A stretch of DNA of 64,000 nt from Shewanella woodyi ATCC 51908 (GCF_000019525.1 NC_010506.1:5270001-5334000), one strand, 5' to 3'. Positions 9,458 through 20,445 are shown, counted from the first letter of the stretch. Program-made: numbers and translations. The notes: a model not told the origin generated them from the sequence alone.

Positions 9458-11689
9458 TCACATATCATCTCCCTTGATACTAAATTGACTACGCAGCCGA
9501 GTGTCTGAATCTCCACCTATCCAGACATCAAACAGTCCAGGCTCTGCTTTCAACACCATGTTTCTGTCATAAAAGGCAACATCATCAGTGTGAAGAGAAA
9601 AGCTGACCACTTGACTCTCACCAGCCATTAACGAGATGCGCTGAAACCCTTTTAACTCTTTAACTGGACGCGTCACATTAGCCACTAGATCACGAACATA
9701 GAGCTGGACCACCTCTTCGCATTCTCGTTTACCCACATTCGAGACTTGAGCTGTGATCGTAACCGTACCACCCATAGCGATAGCGGTATGACTGACCTCG
9801 ATATCTCTATAGTGACATTCACTATACGAGAGGCCGAATCCAAAAGGAAATAAAGGGGTGAAATGGGTATCGAGGTGAGTTGCTGCCATACCGAGTGAGG
9901 TTTGCTGAGCTCGCTGAGGAATATCCTTCATATGCACAAAACTCTCATCTGTGGCGGGTTTACCTGTGTGCTTTTGTGAGTAATAGAGGGGGATCTGCCC
10001 AACAACACGAGGAAAACTGATAGGAAGCTTGCCCGAAGGGGCTTTGATACCAAACAGTAACTCGGTAATCGCTGGCCCTCCCATCGTTCCCGGATGCCAG
10101 GCATAAAGAACGGCATCAACTTTATCAATCACATTCGTCAGTGTCAGCGGCCTTCCTGCCATTACCACCAAAACAATAGACTTCCCAGTAGCAGCGACGG
10201 CCTCAATCAGCTGCTCTTGAGCACCAGGAAGATTGATGTTTGAACGGCAGTGAGCCTCCCCTGATAAAATCGACTCCTCCCCCAAAAACATCAACACCAG
10301 ATCAGACTCATGGGCAAGGTTAACAGCTTCATCAAATCCAGCTTGCTGCTCACTACGTGAAGTCTCCAGCCCTTGAGCAAATTTAATCTCTACCTCTGAA
10401 CCTACATAATCTTTTAACGCAGCTAAGCAGCTAGTGCTATGCTCAGCTTCACCATCAAAAATCCAAGTTCCTAACTGTTCATAACCATCATCGGCCAAAG
10501 GGCCTATCACTGCGATGGATTGAAGCTGATGTTTATCTAAAGGTAACTTGTTCTCGCTATTTTTTAACAGCACACAAGATTTGATCGCAGCCTCTTTTGC
10601 AGCTAATAGATGTGAGGGGTTAAGCAAAGTGGGCAGTGTTTTAGGATCGGTAAACGGGTTATCAAACAGGCCTAACTCATACTTCAAGGTGAGGATACGT
10701 CTCACCATAATATCAATCTGGGCTAACTCAAGCTTGCCCTCATCTATCAAAGCTTCAAGATGCTGCTGATAACTTCTGCTTACCATCTCCATATCAATAC
10801 CAGCATTAATGGCCTCAAATGCCGCCATCTTTTCATCTTCACAGAAACCATGAATAGTTAACTGCTTAATCGACTCCCAGTCGCTAACCACAAACCCGTC
10901 GTAACCCCACTCTTCACGAAGCACTTGCTTCATCAGCCACTCATTACCTGAAGCTGGAATCCCATTAAGTTCATTAAAAGCAGACATAAAAGTGGCAACC
11001 CCTGCTTGAGCGGCTGCCTTAAAAGGGGGCAGATATACATTTCTCAGCTCATGTTCTGAAAGGTTAACTGTGTTGTAGTCTCGGCCACTTTCCGCTGCGC
11101 CATATCCAGCAAAATGTTTAGCGCATGCCGCAATAGCGCCGGGCGCAGATAAAGAGTCGCCTTGAAAACCAGTAATCATCGCCTTGCCTAGCTCTGAACA
11201 TAGATAGGGATCTTCCCCTAAACTTTCAGCAACCCGCCCCCAACGAGGATCGCGGCTGATATCAATCATAGGTGCAAAGGTCCAATTAACACCGACAGAT
11301 GCCGACTCCATTGCACTTATCTTTGCTCCAAGCTTAACCACTTCTGGAGACCAACTAGCCGCTTGTCCTAAGGGGATTGGGAATATGGTTTTAAAGCCGT
11401 GGATCACATCCCGGCCAATCAACAGAGGTATACCTAGTCGACTCTCTTCAACCGCAATGCGTTGCATCTCGTTGACCACATCAAGGTTCACCTCATTGAT
11501 AACAGAGCCTACCTTGCCACCTTGAATATCCTCCACCAGCTCATTTGGCAAAAAGCCGCCCACCCCTGAACACTGGCTCATCTGGCCTACTTTCTCACTC
11601 AATGTCATCTGCAACAGTAAATCGTCGATATAAGAATCAACTTCACTTAGCTGCTCACTACTAAACTGTGAATGATCTTGTTCTGACAT
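9458..11689 (-). CDS. GH3 beta-glucosidase with C-terminal fibronectin-III-like domain (BglX-like)
   Basis: 743 residues without signal peptide. GH3 N-terminal domain with KHFAGYGAAESGRDYN at about 191-206 and nucleophile Asp270 in VVSDWES; alpha/beta-sandwich domain at about 370-590; C-terminal Fn3-like domain (about 650-735) beginning in the VTITAQVSNVGKRECEEVVQLYV region. Resembles BglX but, unlike E. coli BglX, lacks an export signal, placing it in the cytosol. First gene of a two-gene operon with the other GH3, divergent from the MFS symporter gene across a 260-bp control region. Expected to hydrolyse laminari-oligosaccharides to glucose (inference). Confidence 0.9.
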   Translation of the reverse strand: MSEQDHSQFSSEQLSEVDSYIDDLLLQMTLSEKVGQMSQCSGVGGFLPNELVEDIQGGKVGSVINEVNLDVVNEMQRIAVEESRLGIPLLIGRDVIHGFKTIFPIPLGQAASWSPEVVKLGAKISAMESASVGVNWTFAPMIDISRDPRWGRVAESLGEDPYLCSELGKAMITGFQGDSLSAPGAIAACAKHFAGYGAAESGRDYNTVNLSEHELRNVYLPPFKAAAQAGVATFMSAFNELNGIPASGNEWLMKQVLREEWGYDGFVVSDWESIKQLTIHGFCEDEKMAAFEAINAGIDMEMVSRSYQQHLEALIDEGKLELAQIDIMVRRILTLKYELGLFDNPFTDPKTLPTLLNPSHLLAAKEAAIKSCVLLKNSENKLPLDKHQLQSIAVIGPLADDGYEQLGTWIFDGEAEHSTSCLAALKDYVGSEVEIKFAQGLETSRSEQQAGFDEAVNLAHESDLVLMFLGEESILSGEAHCRSNINLPGAQEQLIEAVAATGKSIVLVVMAGRPLTLTNVIDKVDAVLYAWHPGTMGGPAITELLFGIKAPSGKLPISFPRVVGQIPLYYSQKHTGKPATDESFVHMKDIPQRAQQTSLGMAATHLDTHFTPLFPFGFGLSYSECHYRDIEVSHTAIAMGGTVTITAQVSNVGKRECEEVVQLYVRDLVANVTRPVKELKGFQRISLMAGESQVVSFSLHTDDVAFYDRNMVLKAEPGLFDVWIGGDSDTRLRSQFSIKGDDM

Positions 11690-11852
11690 AGACTCCGCTC
11701 TTAAAAAGCGCTCAGCAAAAAATGACTATCATTAATCATATGCTGACTTAAGTCCCAAACAACTCAAAACCGCTCAAGCGGACTCTATTTGAGATAGAAA
11801 GGTAAAACAGGCCCGTGAATCGAGAAACCCTAAAACAGATCACTGATGACCA

Positions 11853-11882
11853 TTTCAACGTCTTAAACGACCGACTCACCGT
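11853..11882 (+). promoter_or_regulatory. Candidate LytTR operator upstream of the MFS gene
   Basis: Two 9-bp direct repeats, TTTCAACGT (11853-11861) and ACTCACCGT (11874-11882), separated by 12 bp. They match the YTTCAMCGY repeats found upstream of 23387 and 29506. A -10-like AACTAT lies 18 bp further on (11901-11906), and the MFS ATG is 67 bp downstream. The same 260-bp gap also serves the divergent GH3 operon. Paired 9-bp repeats about two helical turns apart are the geometry known for LytTR-domain regulators. The assignment to the regulator at 38005 is inference. Confidence 0.55.
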
Positions 11883-11949
11883 TTCAGTATTGTTTACCTT
11901 AACTATCTAGGTAGCTTGGCAAGTAATCTTTAGGTTGGGAACCTTCAAT

Positions 11950-13431
11950 ATGCACTCAAAAGAGATCAACAAAATAGCCGCTGAAGATAGAGTCCCCCCC
12001 ATTCAAAAATTTATTTATGGGTTAGGCGCCTTCGTCAATAATCTATTGGGTGCTGCTATCGGCGGCATGCTGATCGTATTGAATTTAGGCTTAGGAATGA
12101 ATCCAGCACTTGTTGGATTATTGGGAGCACTACCTCGATTAACCGACGCCTTAACCGACCCTCTTATGGGGTATATCTCAGATCACAGCAAGACGAAATG
12201 GGGACGTCGTCGCCCCTTTATCTTTTTTGGAGCCATTGCCGCAGGCTTAATTTTTGCCATGTTATGGCAAGTGCCGAGAGAGCAGAGCGAATCTTTCTAC
12301 TTCTGGTTTTTCCTCATAGGCTCAGTGCTTTTTTACCTTGCCTATACCGTGTTCGCCACCCCCTGGGTTGCGCTCGGTTACGAATTAACACCTGATTACC
12401 ATGAACGTACCAGCTTAATGGCTGTACAAAATTTTATGGGACAAATAGCCTGGTTAACCGCACCATGGTTTCTCTGGTTTATGCAGTCCGACCTGCTATT
12501 TGACGATATGATTGAGGGAGCTGGATGGCTGGCAATCATCATAGGTGGCTTTACTATCTGTGTGGGGATTTTACCGGCTATTTTTCTTAAAGAACCTTCA
12601 AAAAAACCAGCTAAGCATACTCAGATAACTGCTGATACAGACGAGGCCAACACCAATAGTGTCGATAAAAAGGAGGCTAACGTTGAGGAGTTTCCTGCTG
12701 GCGTCGGTGATTTCTTCAAGGGCTTTTTAGCCACCATCAAATTTAAACCATTTTTGAGTCTGTGTGGCGCCACTTTTCTAGTTTTCAACGGCTTTATGAT
12801 GGTCTCTTCATTCCAAACTTATGTCATCATTTACTACGTCTTCGGCGGTGATCAAGCATTAGGCGCTGAATATGCAGGTTGGTCAGGTACCGTCTCAGCC
12901 ATCTCCACCTTCTGCGTCATCTTTATCGTTACTAAACTCTCCGCCAGCTTAGGTAAACGTCGTGCTTTTTATGCTGTCACAGGAATTTCAATATTTGGCT
13001 ACGCTCTCAAATGGATCTGCTACAACCCAGAACATCCACTGCTGCTATTAATTCCCCCAGTATTCATCGCCTTTGGTTTAGGTGGACTGTTCACATTAAT
13101 GGGATCGATGATCGCCGATGTATGCGATTTCGATGAACTAAAAACCCGCGAGCGCCGTGAAGGCATGTTCGGCTCTATCTATTGGTGGGTGGTTAAACTG
13201 GGAATGGCTGTCGCACTCGCCGCGGGTGGTGTACTCCTTAATGTCACCGGATTCGATGTGGCACTAGGTAGTGCACAAACCGACGATACCATCTTTTTAA
13301 TGAGACTATTTGATGTACTCATTCCGATTATTACATCTGCCATCGCGATCTGGTTGATCATGGGCTATCCCATTACAGAAGCAAAAGCCAATGAGGTACG
13401 CCAAGAGCTAGAGGCAAGAAAAGCCAAGTAA
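11950..13431 (+). CDS. MFS glycoside/cation symporter (GPH family, MelB-like)
   Basis: About 493 residues, 12 membrane helices. The N-terminal half has the GPH signature RLTDALTDPLMGYISDHSKTKWGRRRPFI; the C-terminal half has DVCDFDELKTRERREGMFGSIYWW. A polar loop in the middle is Asp/Lys-rich. The frame opens with a TTG at 11935, but the ATG at 11950 is the more likely start. Divergent from the GH3 operon. Imports the oligosaccharides that the cytosolic GH3, GH17 and phosphorylase-like enzymes use, probably laminari-oligosaccharides (inference from the locus). A LytTR-like operator lies just upstream. Confidence 0.9.
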   Translation: MHSKEINKIAAEDRVPPIQKFIYGLGAFVNNLLGAAIGGMLIVLNLGLGMNPALVGLLGALPRLTDALTDPLMGYISDHSKTKWGRRRPFIFFGAIAAGLIFAMLWQVPREQSESFYFWFFLIGSVLFYLAYTVFATPWVALGYELTPDYHERTSLMAVQNFMGQIAWLTAPWFLWFMQSDLLFDDMIEGAGWLAIIIGGFTICVGILPAIFLKEPSKKPAKHTQITADTDEANTNSVDKKEANVEEFPAGVGDFFKGFLATIKFKPFLSLCGATFLVFNGFMMVSSFQTYVIIYYVFGGDQALGAEYAGWSGTVSAISTFCVIFIVTKLSASLGKRRAFYAVTGISIFGYALKWICYNPEHPLLLLIPPVFIAFGLGGLFTLMGSMIADVCDFDELKTRERREGMFGSIYWWVVKLGMAVALAAGGVLLNVTGFDVALGSAQTDDTIFLMRLFDVLIPIITSAIAIWLIMGYPITEAKANEVRQELEARKAK

Positions 13432-13641
13432 AGAGGAGCAGGCTATGAAGTGCCACCAATCACAATCAAGGCATTAATAACTGACAAATTTAAAATTAGC
13501 AGCTAGTAACACCAAGAAATAGCAATAAAACGGAGTTAAAAAAACAAAAAAAGAGCAAAAAGTAGACAATGTAGTTCAATTTATATATATTGCAATGTAA
13601 GCGCTATCAAAAGTTACAATAAAAACAAAGGAATGTAATTT

Positions 13642-14190
13642 ATGTATAACAATATATATAAAATAAAAAATCTTTATGTTTTTCTTATAAGCCAGATATT
13701 CATTTTCAATATCGTTACGGTCAAAGCAAGTACTGATCAAGCTGTATTCATTCCTATAGCGGTAGGTGATATCACAAGTTTTATCCCAATTATATCAACT
13801 ACAGCCAGTGGTAGTATCACAAGTATGTCTGCAGATAATAGTTTTAGACTAACTTGGTCTGCAGTAAGCAACGCAAGTTATTATCAAATTATTATTACAG
13901 AGGAAAATGGAGAAAAGAGGGTTATTATTGTAACTGAAAATAGTTTCTTATTGAGTAACTTATCGACAGGCAGTCATAGAGTTGAAATCCAAGCTTGTAA
14001 TGACAGTAATCAATGTGGGCTAAAATATCTAGCAGGAACTGTAGCCGTAACCGAAATGGTTGAAACACAATATCAATATGATGCATTAGGCAGAGTCACT
14101 TGCACCACTGACGATCTAAATGGTGACCGCTTATATTCTTACGATGATGCAGGAAATCGTGAAAACGTCACTATTGGCAATTGTCCATAA
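13642..14190 (+). CDS. Exported protein with Fn3-like domain and a single YD repeat
   Basis: 182 residues. The basic N-terminus and hydrophobic stretch YVFLISQIFIFNIVTVKA form a Sec signal. A fibronectin-III-like region (about 60-135, LTWSAVSNASYYQIIITEE) follows, then a short tail with one RHS/YD repeat (YQYDALGRVTC, YSYDDAGNREN). AAAGGA lies 9 bp before the ATG. The composition is AT-rich compared with the flanking sugar genes. It precedes two larger YD-repeat proteins on the same strand by 74 bp. It may be an accessory subunit or a decayed end of an older RHS gene; I cannot tell which. Confidence 0.6.
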   Translation: MYNNIYKIKNLYVFLISQIFIFNIVTVKASTDQAVFIPIAVGDITSFIPIISTTASGSITSMSADNSFRLTWSAVSNASYYQIIITEENGEKRVIIVTENSFLLSNLSTGSHRVEIQACNDSNQCGLKYLAGTVAVTEMVETQYQYDALGRVTCTTDDLNGDRLYSYDDAGNRENVTIGNCP

Positions 14191-14264
14191 TTTTTATCTC
14201 CCCCTTAAAATCATATTTCAAAATGACTAATTATTTTTAAGCCTAATGAAAATGGAGAGTTTCA

Positions 14265-16304
14265 ATGTTTAAATGTAATTCATGGGTAAATACTGTTTTC
14301 GTATTTAAACTAGGCCTATTTTTCAGTGCAATTGCTCTTTCTGCTAATGCAGCAGATGATGGACCAGAAGTAGGCGAACCAATATACCAGCTAGTAGATA
14401 GTAACTATATAAATTTAGCCGGTGGGCAAATTAACTACTCTTTAAACGATTTGAGTATAGGTCATGGCGCACTTGCACTTACCCATCATATTAGTATAAA
14501 TGCGAGTGATGCCTTAAATTGGGATGCTGTATTTCCTGGATATAAAGAGAAATATCAAGGAGCCATTCGAAGAACCGAATACAGCAGAGAAACTGTACCA
14601 GACTGGCCTTGGGGCTTAAGAGAGAATTATGAAGTTACCACAGTTACAGATGATATAGGAACAACACAATTCGAAGTAAATGACAGTGGTCAATTTGAAG
14701 CAATGAAGAACAAAAATGTTACTTTGAAAATTGTAGGAAGTAACTTTGAATTAACCAGAGAAGACGGCACAGTAGTGATATTTAAGCGCACTAGCCCTAA
14801 TCCTAGCGTATTAACGCCAGAGTATAATGCTAGAGGCTATATGACCCAAATTAAATACACCAATGGGCATACGATAACAATTCATCGAGAAGCTGGGGCA
14901 GATTCAATAGGGTCAATAGGGTCTACGCCTATCAAAAGCGTGACCAGTAATAATGGCCTTCAACTTAAATACATCTACGATAGACATTCACGCCCCCTGG
15001 AGGCAAGTAAACGCAGCTCGACAAATCGACCTTCAATGCCTGCTGATTCAAACAATTGGTCCTATTACCATCCAAGCAAAATTATTGCTCTAAATAATGC
15101 AGTAGAAACATGCCCGATATTAGGTAACACCTGTGAAACGCAACACGAATGGCCAGAGGTTAACTACCACTGGCCCGATGGAATGCCCCGCGCCTTTTAT
15201 ATTGGAAGCAGCTTATTCTCAGTCACTGATGCTACAGGCAGAGTCACTGAGTTTCATCACAAAGCATTGTCCCCAAATGGCGATATTGAAGATGTTACTG
15301 ATGGTGAAGCGACCTTCCCTAGAATTGTACGAATAAAAAGTAATACGGGGGAAGAGGTCGGTTATAAATACAAAAACACTTTCGCATTAATCCCTAGCGG
15401 CATGTCTGTTTGGTACGCACCAACCGAACAAGGTGTCATTATAAAAGCTCTAAAAAACGGTCGTTCAACTAGTTATAATGTCGGAACTCTTATGCATCTC
15501 TATGGCCGCCCAGGCACTGGAGATATGCAAGCATTTGGTGGTGCTTATAAAAGTATTAATAGTGTCCGCACAAAAACAACATCTACATCCCCTTTTGGTA
15601 AAAAATTTACCGTACCTTACCTAATTGAATCATGGAATAAAAAGGTCCATTTATCACAAGATATAATAAATAAAGTTGAGCGTATTGAGGACAAACTCAA
15701 CCAAACGACAACAGAGTATCATTATGATACCTATGGTCGACTTGTTGGTGTCGATGGGGTTAATTCTCAAACAATTGCTTACCAGTATAGATACAACGGA
15801 CAGTGTTCAAGCTACAAAACATGCAATAAACCAACAGCAATTTCCGACCGATATGGCTATGGCTCAACAGGTAGATATACGTTCTACACCTATCACAACC
15901 AATCAGGCCAAGTACAATCAATAAAAAATCCGAAAAACAGGTCAGGATTGATTGCAGAGATCAAAAATATATATCAACAATATTATGCAACATATATCAA
16001 CTCAGCGGGCGTACTAGCTAATGCTAATGAACCAATTTGGTTATTGTCATCATCAAGTACATGTAAAAATAGCAATATGCTCAATGGTAATTGCAGTAGT
16101 AATGATAAAGTCACTACCACTTACGAATATGGCACAGGAGGAGCTGGCAATAATCTTTTCTTATTAGGAACAACCCTCACAACACAAGGTGAGCCTACAG
16201 TTCGACGAACCTGCTTTAAATATGACAAATACGGAAATCAAATAGAAATTAGTCAACCTAAATCAAATATTAGTAGCTGTAATATTGGCAGGGAGTATGA
16301 ATAA
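14265..16304 (+). CDS. Exported RHS/YD-repeat protein, N-terminal component
   Basis: 679 residues with a Sec signal ending near SANAADD. Beta-rich, with scattered YD repeats ([35 protein letters not shown]-type segments), and no RHS-core or toxin end. GGAGAG lies 6 bp before the ATG. The stop overlaps the next start by 1 bp (TAATG), so the pair is translationally coupled and probably forms one shell. Family knowledge: YD repeats wind into a hollow cocoon that encloses a toxic C-terminal peptide. In Tc toxins two separate proteins, TcB and TcC, build that shell. The export by Sec and the split are unusual for RHS effectors. No homology to TcB can be claimed by eye. Confidence 0.7.
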   Translation: MFKCNSWVNTVFVFKLGLFFSAIALSANAADDGPEVGEPIYQLVDSNYINLAGGQINYSLNDLSIGHGALALTHHISINASDALNWDAVFPGYKEKYQGAIRRTEYSRETVPDWPWGLRENYEVTTVTDDIGTTQFEVNDSGQFEAMKNKNVTLKIVGSNFELTREDGTVVIFKRTSPNPSVLTPEYNARGYMTQIKYTNGHTITIHREAGADSIGSIGSTPIKSVTSNNGLQLKYIYDRHSRPLEASKRSSTNRPSMPADSNNWSYYHPSKIIALNNAVETCPILGNTCETQHEWPEVNYHWPDGMPRAFYIGSSLFSVTDATGRVTEFHHKALSPNGDIEDVTDGEATFPRIVRIKSNTGEEVGYKYKNTFALIPSGMSVWYAPTEQGVIIKALKNGRSTSYNVGTLMHLYGRPGTGDMQAFGGAYKSINSVRTKTTSTSPFGKKFTVPYLIESWNKKVHLSQDIINKVERIEDKLNQTTTEYHYDTYGRLVGVDGVNSQTIAYQYRYNGQCSSYKTCNKPTAISDRYGYGSTGRYTFYTYHNQSGQVQSIKNPKNRSGLIAEIKNIYQQYYATYINSAGVLANANEPIWLLSSSSTCKNSNMLNGNCSSNDKVTTTYEYGTGGAGNNLFLLGTTLTTQGEPTVRRTCFKYDKYGNQIEISQPKSNISSCNIGREYE

Positions 16305-18913
16305 TGGAATATTCTAAACATTTTAATGAAAGCACAATAGTCTTAGTCATTATTGTTTTTGCTTCTTTACTATCAAATTTCAGTTATGCAGCACAAAATG
16401 CTAAACCCTATACAACCGCTTATCGCTATAACTTAAGTGGACAAGTCACCGGTGTCATCTCACCCGATCCTGATAACTCAGGCCCTCTTAAGTATATAGC
16501 AACACGTAACACGTACAACAGCAGAGGCTTACTCACAAAAGTAGAGACAGGTGAATTAGCATATTGGCAAAATGAAAATGTAAAACCAAAAAACTGGTAT
16601 GGATTTCATCGCTTAACCGAACAAACCACGACTTATAATAACAATGGTTTACCAGTATCTATAGCAACTAGTGGTCGTAACTCAACCAATCAATTTGTCA
16701 CAAGTCAATTTAAACAAACAAGCTATGACCAATATAACAGGGTGGTATGTGAGGCAACACGTTTAACACCCAACAGCTTTAATAACACATCTATCAGTGC
16801 CTGTTCTGCCAATCACTCAAGTGAATTTGGCTATGACCGTATTACCAAATATGAGTATGATAACATTGGTCAAATACTCAGAGTTTATAAAGCTTATGGC
16901 ACACCGTTGCAACAAATTTACAGAGCTAATGAATATGATAATGAAAAAATTGGACAATTAAAAAGTATAACTGATGCAAATAATAATAAAACAAGACTAA
17001 CATATGACTCAAGAGGTCGTCTTGAATATCGTTATTATCCTGATAACTCATACAATCATTACGCTTACAATGTAAATAATGACCTAATTCAAGAAACCAA
17101 ACGTAACGGTAAAATATTCAAATACTATTACGATAACAATCATAGATTAACATCCAAAAAGCCTCCTTCTGGATTATCAACATCTTATACTTATGACTTA
17201 AGAGGATTAACGCTATCAAGTAAGTTCTCTCATCCTTATTACGGCCAGTATTCACGAGGAGTCACTAACACTTATGATGGCGCAGGTAATCTAACCTCAA
17301 CAACTATCGCAATGGGAGGGAATGATAATAGTCCTCCCACCTTTGTGAAAACATTGCGTTTCGGATATGACAAAAATAATAACCGCAGCTATATTAATCA
17401 CTCTGATTATAAATCATTTTACTATCAATTCGATGGTCTTGATAGGATATCAAACATACTTTTCCCATCATACTCAAACCTAATACGCTTTGCCTATGAC
17501 AGATCAGGAGGCCGCTCAATTATCACCCGAGCCAGTGCCACTGGAGCGTCCACAAGTTATGGCTACGATAATATCAATCGTCTAAAGAGTTTTAACCAGA
17601 ATTTTCCTTCAACTGATAAAGATTTAACGAATACCTTCACCTATAACCCTGTAAATCAGATCACCAGTATTAACAGAAGCAATTCTATTTATCAGTATAT
17701 AGGTAATGAGAACTTAGTCGGCAGCTACCAAGTCAACAACTTGAATCAATACACAAATATTAACGGTAAAACATTAACCTACGATAACAATGGTAATTTA
17801 AAGTCAGACGGAACAAATTACTATTCATATGATGATGAAAATAGACTGTTGACAGTAACTGGCAATACTAATGCCACCTTTGTTTACGACCCATTAGGGC
17901 GTTTACATGAAACGACAATCAATGGTGTGAACACAAAGTTTGAGTTCGATGGTGACGCACTCATCGCAGAGTACAATAGCAGTGGCAATATAATTAATCG
18001 ATACGTTCACGGAGACAAGGTCGATGAACCATTGCTACAATTTAATGGAAATAGCGTTGTTAGTACCAATAATATTCGTTATTTGCACAGTGATCATCAA
18101 GGCAGTATTATTGCTCATAGTAATAAAAGCGGATACGTAACTCAAACACTCGCTTATGACACTTATGGGATCCCCAAACCAAGTAATGACAGCCGTTTTG
18201 CTTATACTGGTCAACTTCACTTTAAAGACCTCGGTATATATTACTATAAAGCCCGTTTTTATCATCCAAAGCTAGGCCGTTTCCTGCAAACAGATCCTGT
18301 TTTCTATGAAGACCAGATGAACATCTATGCTTATGTAGGCAATGATCCGGTTAATATGGTTGATCCAAGTGGGGCCAAATCATTTTTAGTTAGTCGTCGC
18401 TTGAAATTGCCAGTCAAAGCAAATCATAATTTCATTGTTCACCATGCAAAATATTTAGGCGATCCAAATGCAATTATTAGATCCTATGGTGATGTTGGCA
18501 ATGACACCATGGGAGAGGTTTACAATGATACGAAAGGTTTCTCGGAAGGAACTTTACAAAATGATACTGCCGCTTGGCTAAGCTTAAGTACAGAAGGAAG
18601 TTCAGTAACTTATAGAAACATTAACGCATCTGATGCAGCTGTAAGAAAATTAGCAGACTCCTTAATTGGAGGGCTAGAGTACAGTGCTTTGCCTGAACTC
18701 CAAGGGGGAGTAAATAGTAATACGGCTGCCGGAGCGATAGCAGAAAAGGCAGATGATGGCTACCCTTTCGTAAATAATGCTGTTTCACAACCAGGAAGCA
18801 CAGTAACAAACAGGGTTAATTTTGAAAGTAATTATGAGCCGTATAAACAAGGTTTGGGTGGTAAAATATGCGTTGTAAGTGGTGCAGGTATGAATAGATG
18901 TCCGAGTAATTAA
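16304..18913 (+). CDS. Exported RHS protein with RHS-core and variable C-terminal (toxin) domain
   Basis: 869 residues. The N-terminus holds a hydrophobic export segment ([20 protein letters not shown]). More than ten YD repeats fill about 40-600. The RHS-associated core runs from about 615 ([15 protein letters not shown]) to 690 and ends in [11 protein letters not shown] and [16 protein letters not shown], with the two Asp-Pro motifs used for self-cleavage in the family. The last about 178 residues are unrelated to RHS and are the expected toxin. They contain [12 protein letters not shown] near the front, [16 protein letters not shown], and a Cys near the end. I do not recognise the toxin fold; the His plus GxNSNT pattern recalls some small polymorphic-toxin enzymes, but this is weak. 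A candidate immunity gene follows 19 bp later. Confidence 0.8.
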   Translation: MEYSKHFNESTIVLVIIVFASLLSNFSYAAQNAKPYTTAYRYNLSGQVTGVISPDPDNSGPLKYIATRNTYNSRGLLTKVETGELAYWQNENVKPKNWYGFHRLTEQTTTYNNNGLPVSIATSGRNSTNQFVTSQFKQTSYDQYNRVVCEATRLTPNSFNNTSISACSANHSSEFGYDRITKYEYDNIGQILRVYKAYGTPLQQIYRANEYDNEKIGQLKSITDANNNKTRLTYDSRGRLEYRYYPDNSYNHYAYNVNNDLIQETKRNGKIFKYYYDNNHRLTSKKPPSGLSTSYTYDLRGLTLSSKFSHPYYGQYSRGVTNTYDGAGNLTSTTIAMGGNDNSPPTFVKTLRFGYDKNNNRSYINHSDYKSFYYQFDGLDRISNILFPSYSNLIRFAYDRSGGRSIITRASATGASTSYGYDNINRLKSFNQNFPSTDKDLTNTFTYNPVNQITSINRSNSIYQYIGNENLVGSYQVNNLNQYTNINGKTLTYDNNGNLKSDGTNYYSYDDENRLLTVTGNTNATFVYDPLGRLHETTINGVNTKFEFDGDALIAEYNSSGNIINRYVHGDKVDEPLLQFNGNSVVSTNNIRYLHSDHQGSIIAHSNKSGYVTQTLAYDTYGIPKPSNDSRFAYTGQLHFKDLGIYYYKARFYHPKLGRFLQTDPVFYEDQMNIYAYVGNDPVNMVDPSGAKSFLVSRRLKLPVKANHNFIVHHAKYLGDPNAIIRSYGDVGNDTMGEVYNDTKGFSEGTLQNDTAAWLSLSTEGSSVTYRNINASDAAVRKLADSLIGGLEYSALPELQGGVNSNTAAGAIAEKADDGYPFVNNAVSQPGSTVTNRVNFESNYEPYKQGLGGKICVVSGAGMNRCPSN

Positions 18914-18932
18914 TAATTTTAAGAGAAAAATA

Positions 18933-19358
18933 ATGCTAACTAAATTAAACACATGTGTTATAGCCTGCTTGATATTTAGCTATCCACTCTATTTGTGGTC
19001 CACATATATTGATAAAACTATATTAAAGGGAAGTGCTTTTGAGTTTATTATTGGAAGTTCAAAATCAGAGGTATATGAAAATTTACCTTTGGCACTATCT
19101 AAATTGAAAGGTGAATCAGATAAGGTATTTATTCAAGTGAAATCAAATGAAGAGCTTGCTGGATATTTAGCAAGCTCTCCAGATTTCAATGTTTGGGTTA
19201 ATCCATATTTCCACCCTATAGGTTATGCTCAATTTGCTAGTAAAGATGAATGGGATTTTTACATAAACGCATCATTTACAAATGTCTTAAAGCTAAAGTT
19301 TTGTGAAGGAAGACTTTGTGAAATCTATAGGCATAGACAATATTTTGAACTACCTTAA
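18933..19358 (+). CDS. Small membrane-anchored protein, candidate immunity protein
   Basis: 141 residues. An N-terminal hydrophobic helix (TCVIACLIFSYPLYLWSTYI) acts as signal anchor or uncleaved signal, then a soluble domain of about 110 residues faces the periplasm. Not recognised as a known family. It starts 19 bp after the RHS toxin gene on the same strand, with the same AT-rich composition, which is the standard position of immunity genes. A membrane-anchored periplasmic immunity protein would fit a toxin acting in the envelope (inference). The Shine-Dalgarno is weak (AAGAGA). Confidence 0.55.
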   Translation: MLTKLNTCVIACLIFSYPLYLWSTYIDKTILKGSAFEFIIGSSKSEVYENLPLALSKLKGESDKVFIQVKSNEELAGYLASSPDFNVWVNPYFHPIGYAQFASKDEWDFYINASFTNVLKLKFCEGRLCEIYRHRQYFELP

Positions 19359-19637
19359 TTAAGGAGATACTAGACATATATAAGCAATAACGAGATAAAG
19401 GGGTCAGAGCCCATTAGCTTTTAGCTCTTTAGGTTTGTTAGGGTGCCCAGGTGTTAGCTTGCCAAATCTGACGTTTATATGAGCACTGGGATTTTTAGGA
19501 ACATGGATATGTTAAATAAACTACCGACAGCCAGTAAGGTGAAGTTGAAAATTAAAAATGTAGACAGGCATAGTTAATTGCGTAAGTTGCACACCTCCTA
19601 CTAAGCTTTAGCTATCGGTAGCCAGTAGGAGTTAACC

Positions 19638-20445
19638 ATGCCTCGTCCCAGAAGAACCCAGATCAGTGTTGAAGACACTCCCTATTACCATGCATGGAGT
19701 AGAACAGTTCGTCGTGCCTCCCTAACGGGATTTGATGGACTCTCGTAGTAAATAGCGTGGGAAACCTGACGAACATAGACGTGAATGGATAGAAAAACAG
19801 ATACTCAGCCTTGCTGATATTTTTGCTATCGATGTAGCAGCCTACGCGGTGATGAGTAACCATTTGCATCTGGTATTGAGGATTGATATTGAGCCAGCGA
19901 ACAATTGGAGTGACAGAGAGGTTGTTGAGCAGTGGCATCGATGCTTTAACGGCACAGGGTTGAGCCAGAAGTTTGCAAAAGGCGAAGTGATAGAAGAGTA
20001 CCAAGTGACTAAATTAAAACACCTTATTGCCACTTACCGCTCTCGCTTGTGTGATATTAGTTGGTTTATGCGCTGTCTTAATGAGCCGACAGCAATAAAA
20101 GCCAATATCGAAGATAATTGCACAGGCCATTTTTATTCGCAGCCATCCGTGGCGCTCCCCCTTCGGGCCAGCTAAAGCTATTCCAATTCATTCCCGATGA
20201 ATTGGTGGGAAGGTCGCTTTAAAAGCCAAGCTCTGCTTGATGAAGCAGCTGTATTAGCTTGCATGACTTATGTCGAACTCAATCCTATTCGAGCTAAAAT
20301 GGTTGAAACGCTTGAAAACTCAGACCACACCAGTATACAGCTTAGAGTGAGTGCTGCGTTGAAAGGTGAACAACCCACTAGTTTACTCCCTTTTATTGGA
20401 GATGAGCAGCTCAATCAGCCCAATGGTAAGCGAAGACATCCATAA
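19638..20445 (+). pseudogene. Broken REP-associated tyrosine transposase (RAYT, Y1_Tnp/IS200-like)
   Basis: Three pieces of one gene. MPRPRRTQISVEDTPYYHAW... starts at 19638 and hits stops at about 19746-19753. A changed frame then continues through PDEHRREWIEKQ and MSNHLHLVLRID (the HUH motif as HLH) to a stop at 20173. [20 protein letters not shown] resumes in the same frame at about 20203 and runs to 20445. There is thus a frameshift near 19748 and an insertion of about 69 bp (20132-20200) that brings in a stop. RAYTs mobilise or process REP palindromes. A GGGTCAGAGCCC palindrome lies upstream at about 19399-19410. The gene is inactive as it stands and marks the island as mobile or once mobile. 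Confidence 0.85.
20132..20205. repeat. Small palindrome-bearing insertion inside the transposase pseudogene
   Basis: Between the conserved transposase segments GHF and WEGRFKSQ sit about 69 extra bases. They contain CCAATTCAT (20183-20191) and its inverted copy ATGAATTGG (20197-20205) around a 5-bp loop, plus a GC-rich stretch with GGCGCTCCCCCTTCGGGCC. The length is a multiple of three but carries a TAA. It looks like a small palindromic mobile repeat; its exact ends are uncertain. Confidence 0.5.

Noticed and set aside
19353..19364. Palindrome CCTTAATTAAGG after the candidate immunity gene
   Set aside because: Too short and AT-rich to call a terminator or operator.
19663..20033. Minus-strand ORFs over the transposase remnant
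   Set aside because: Antisense shadows; the plus strand has clear RAYT motifs.
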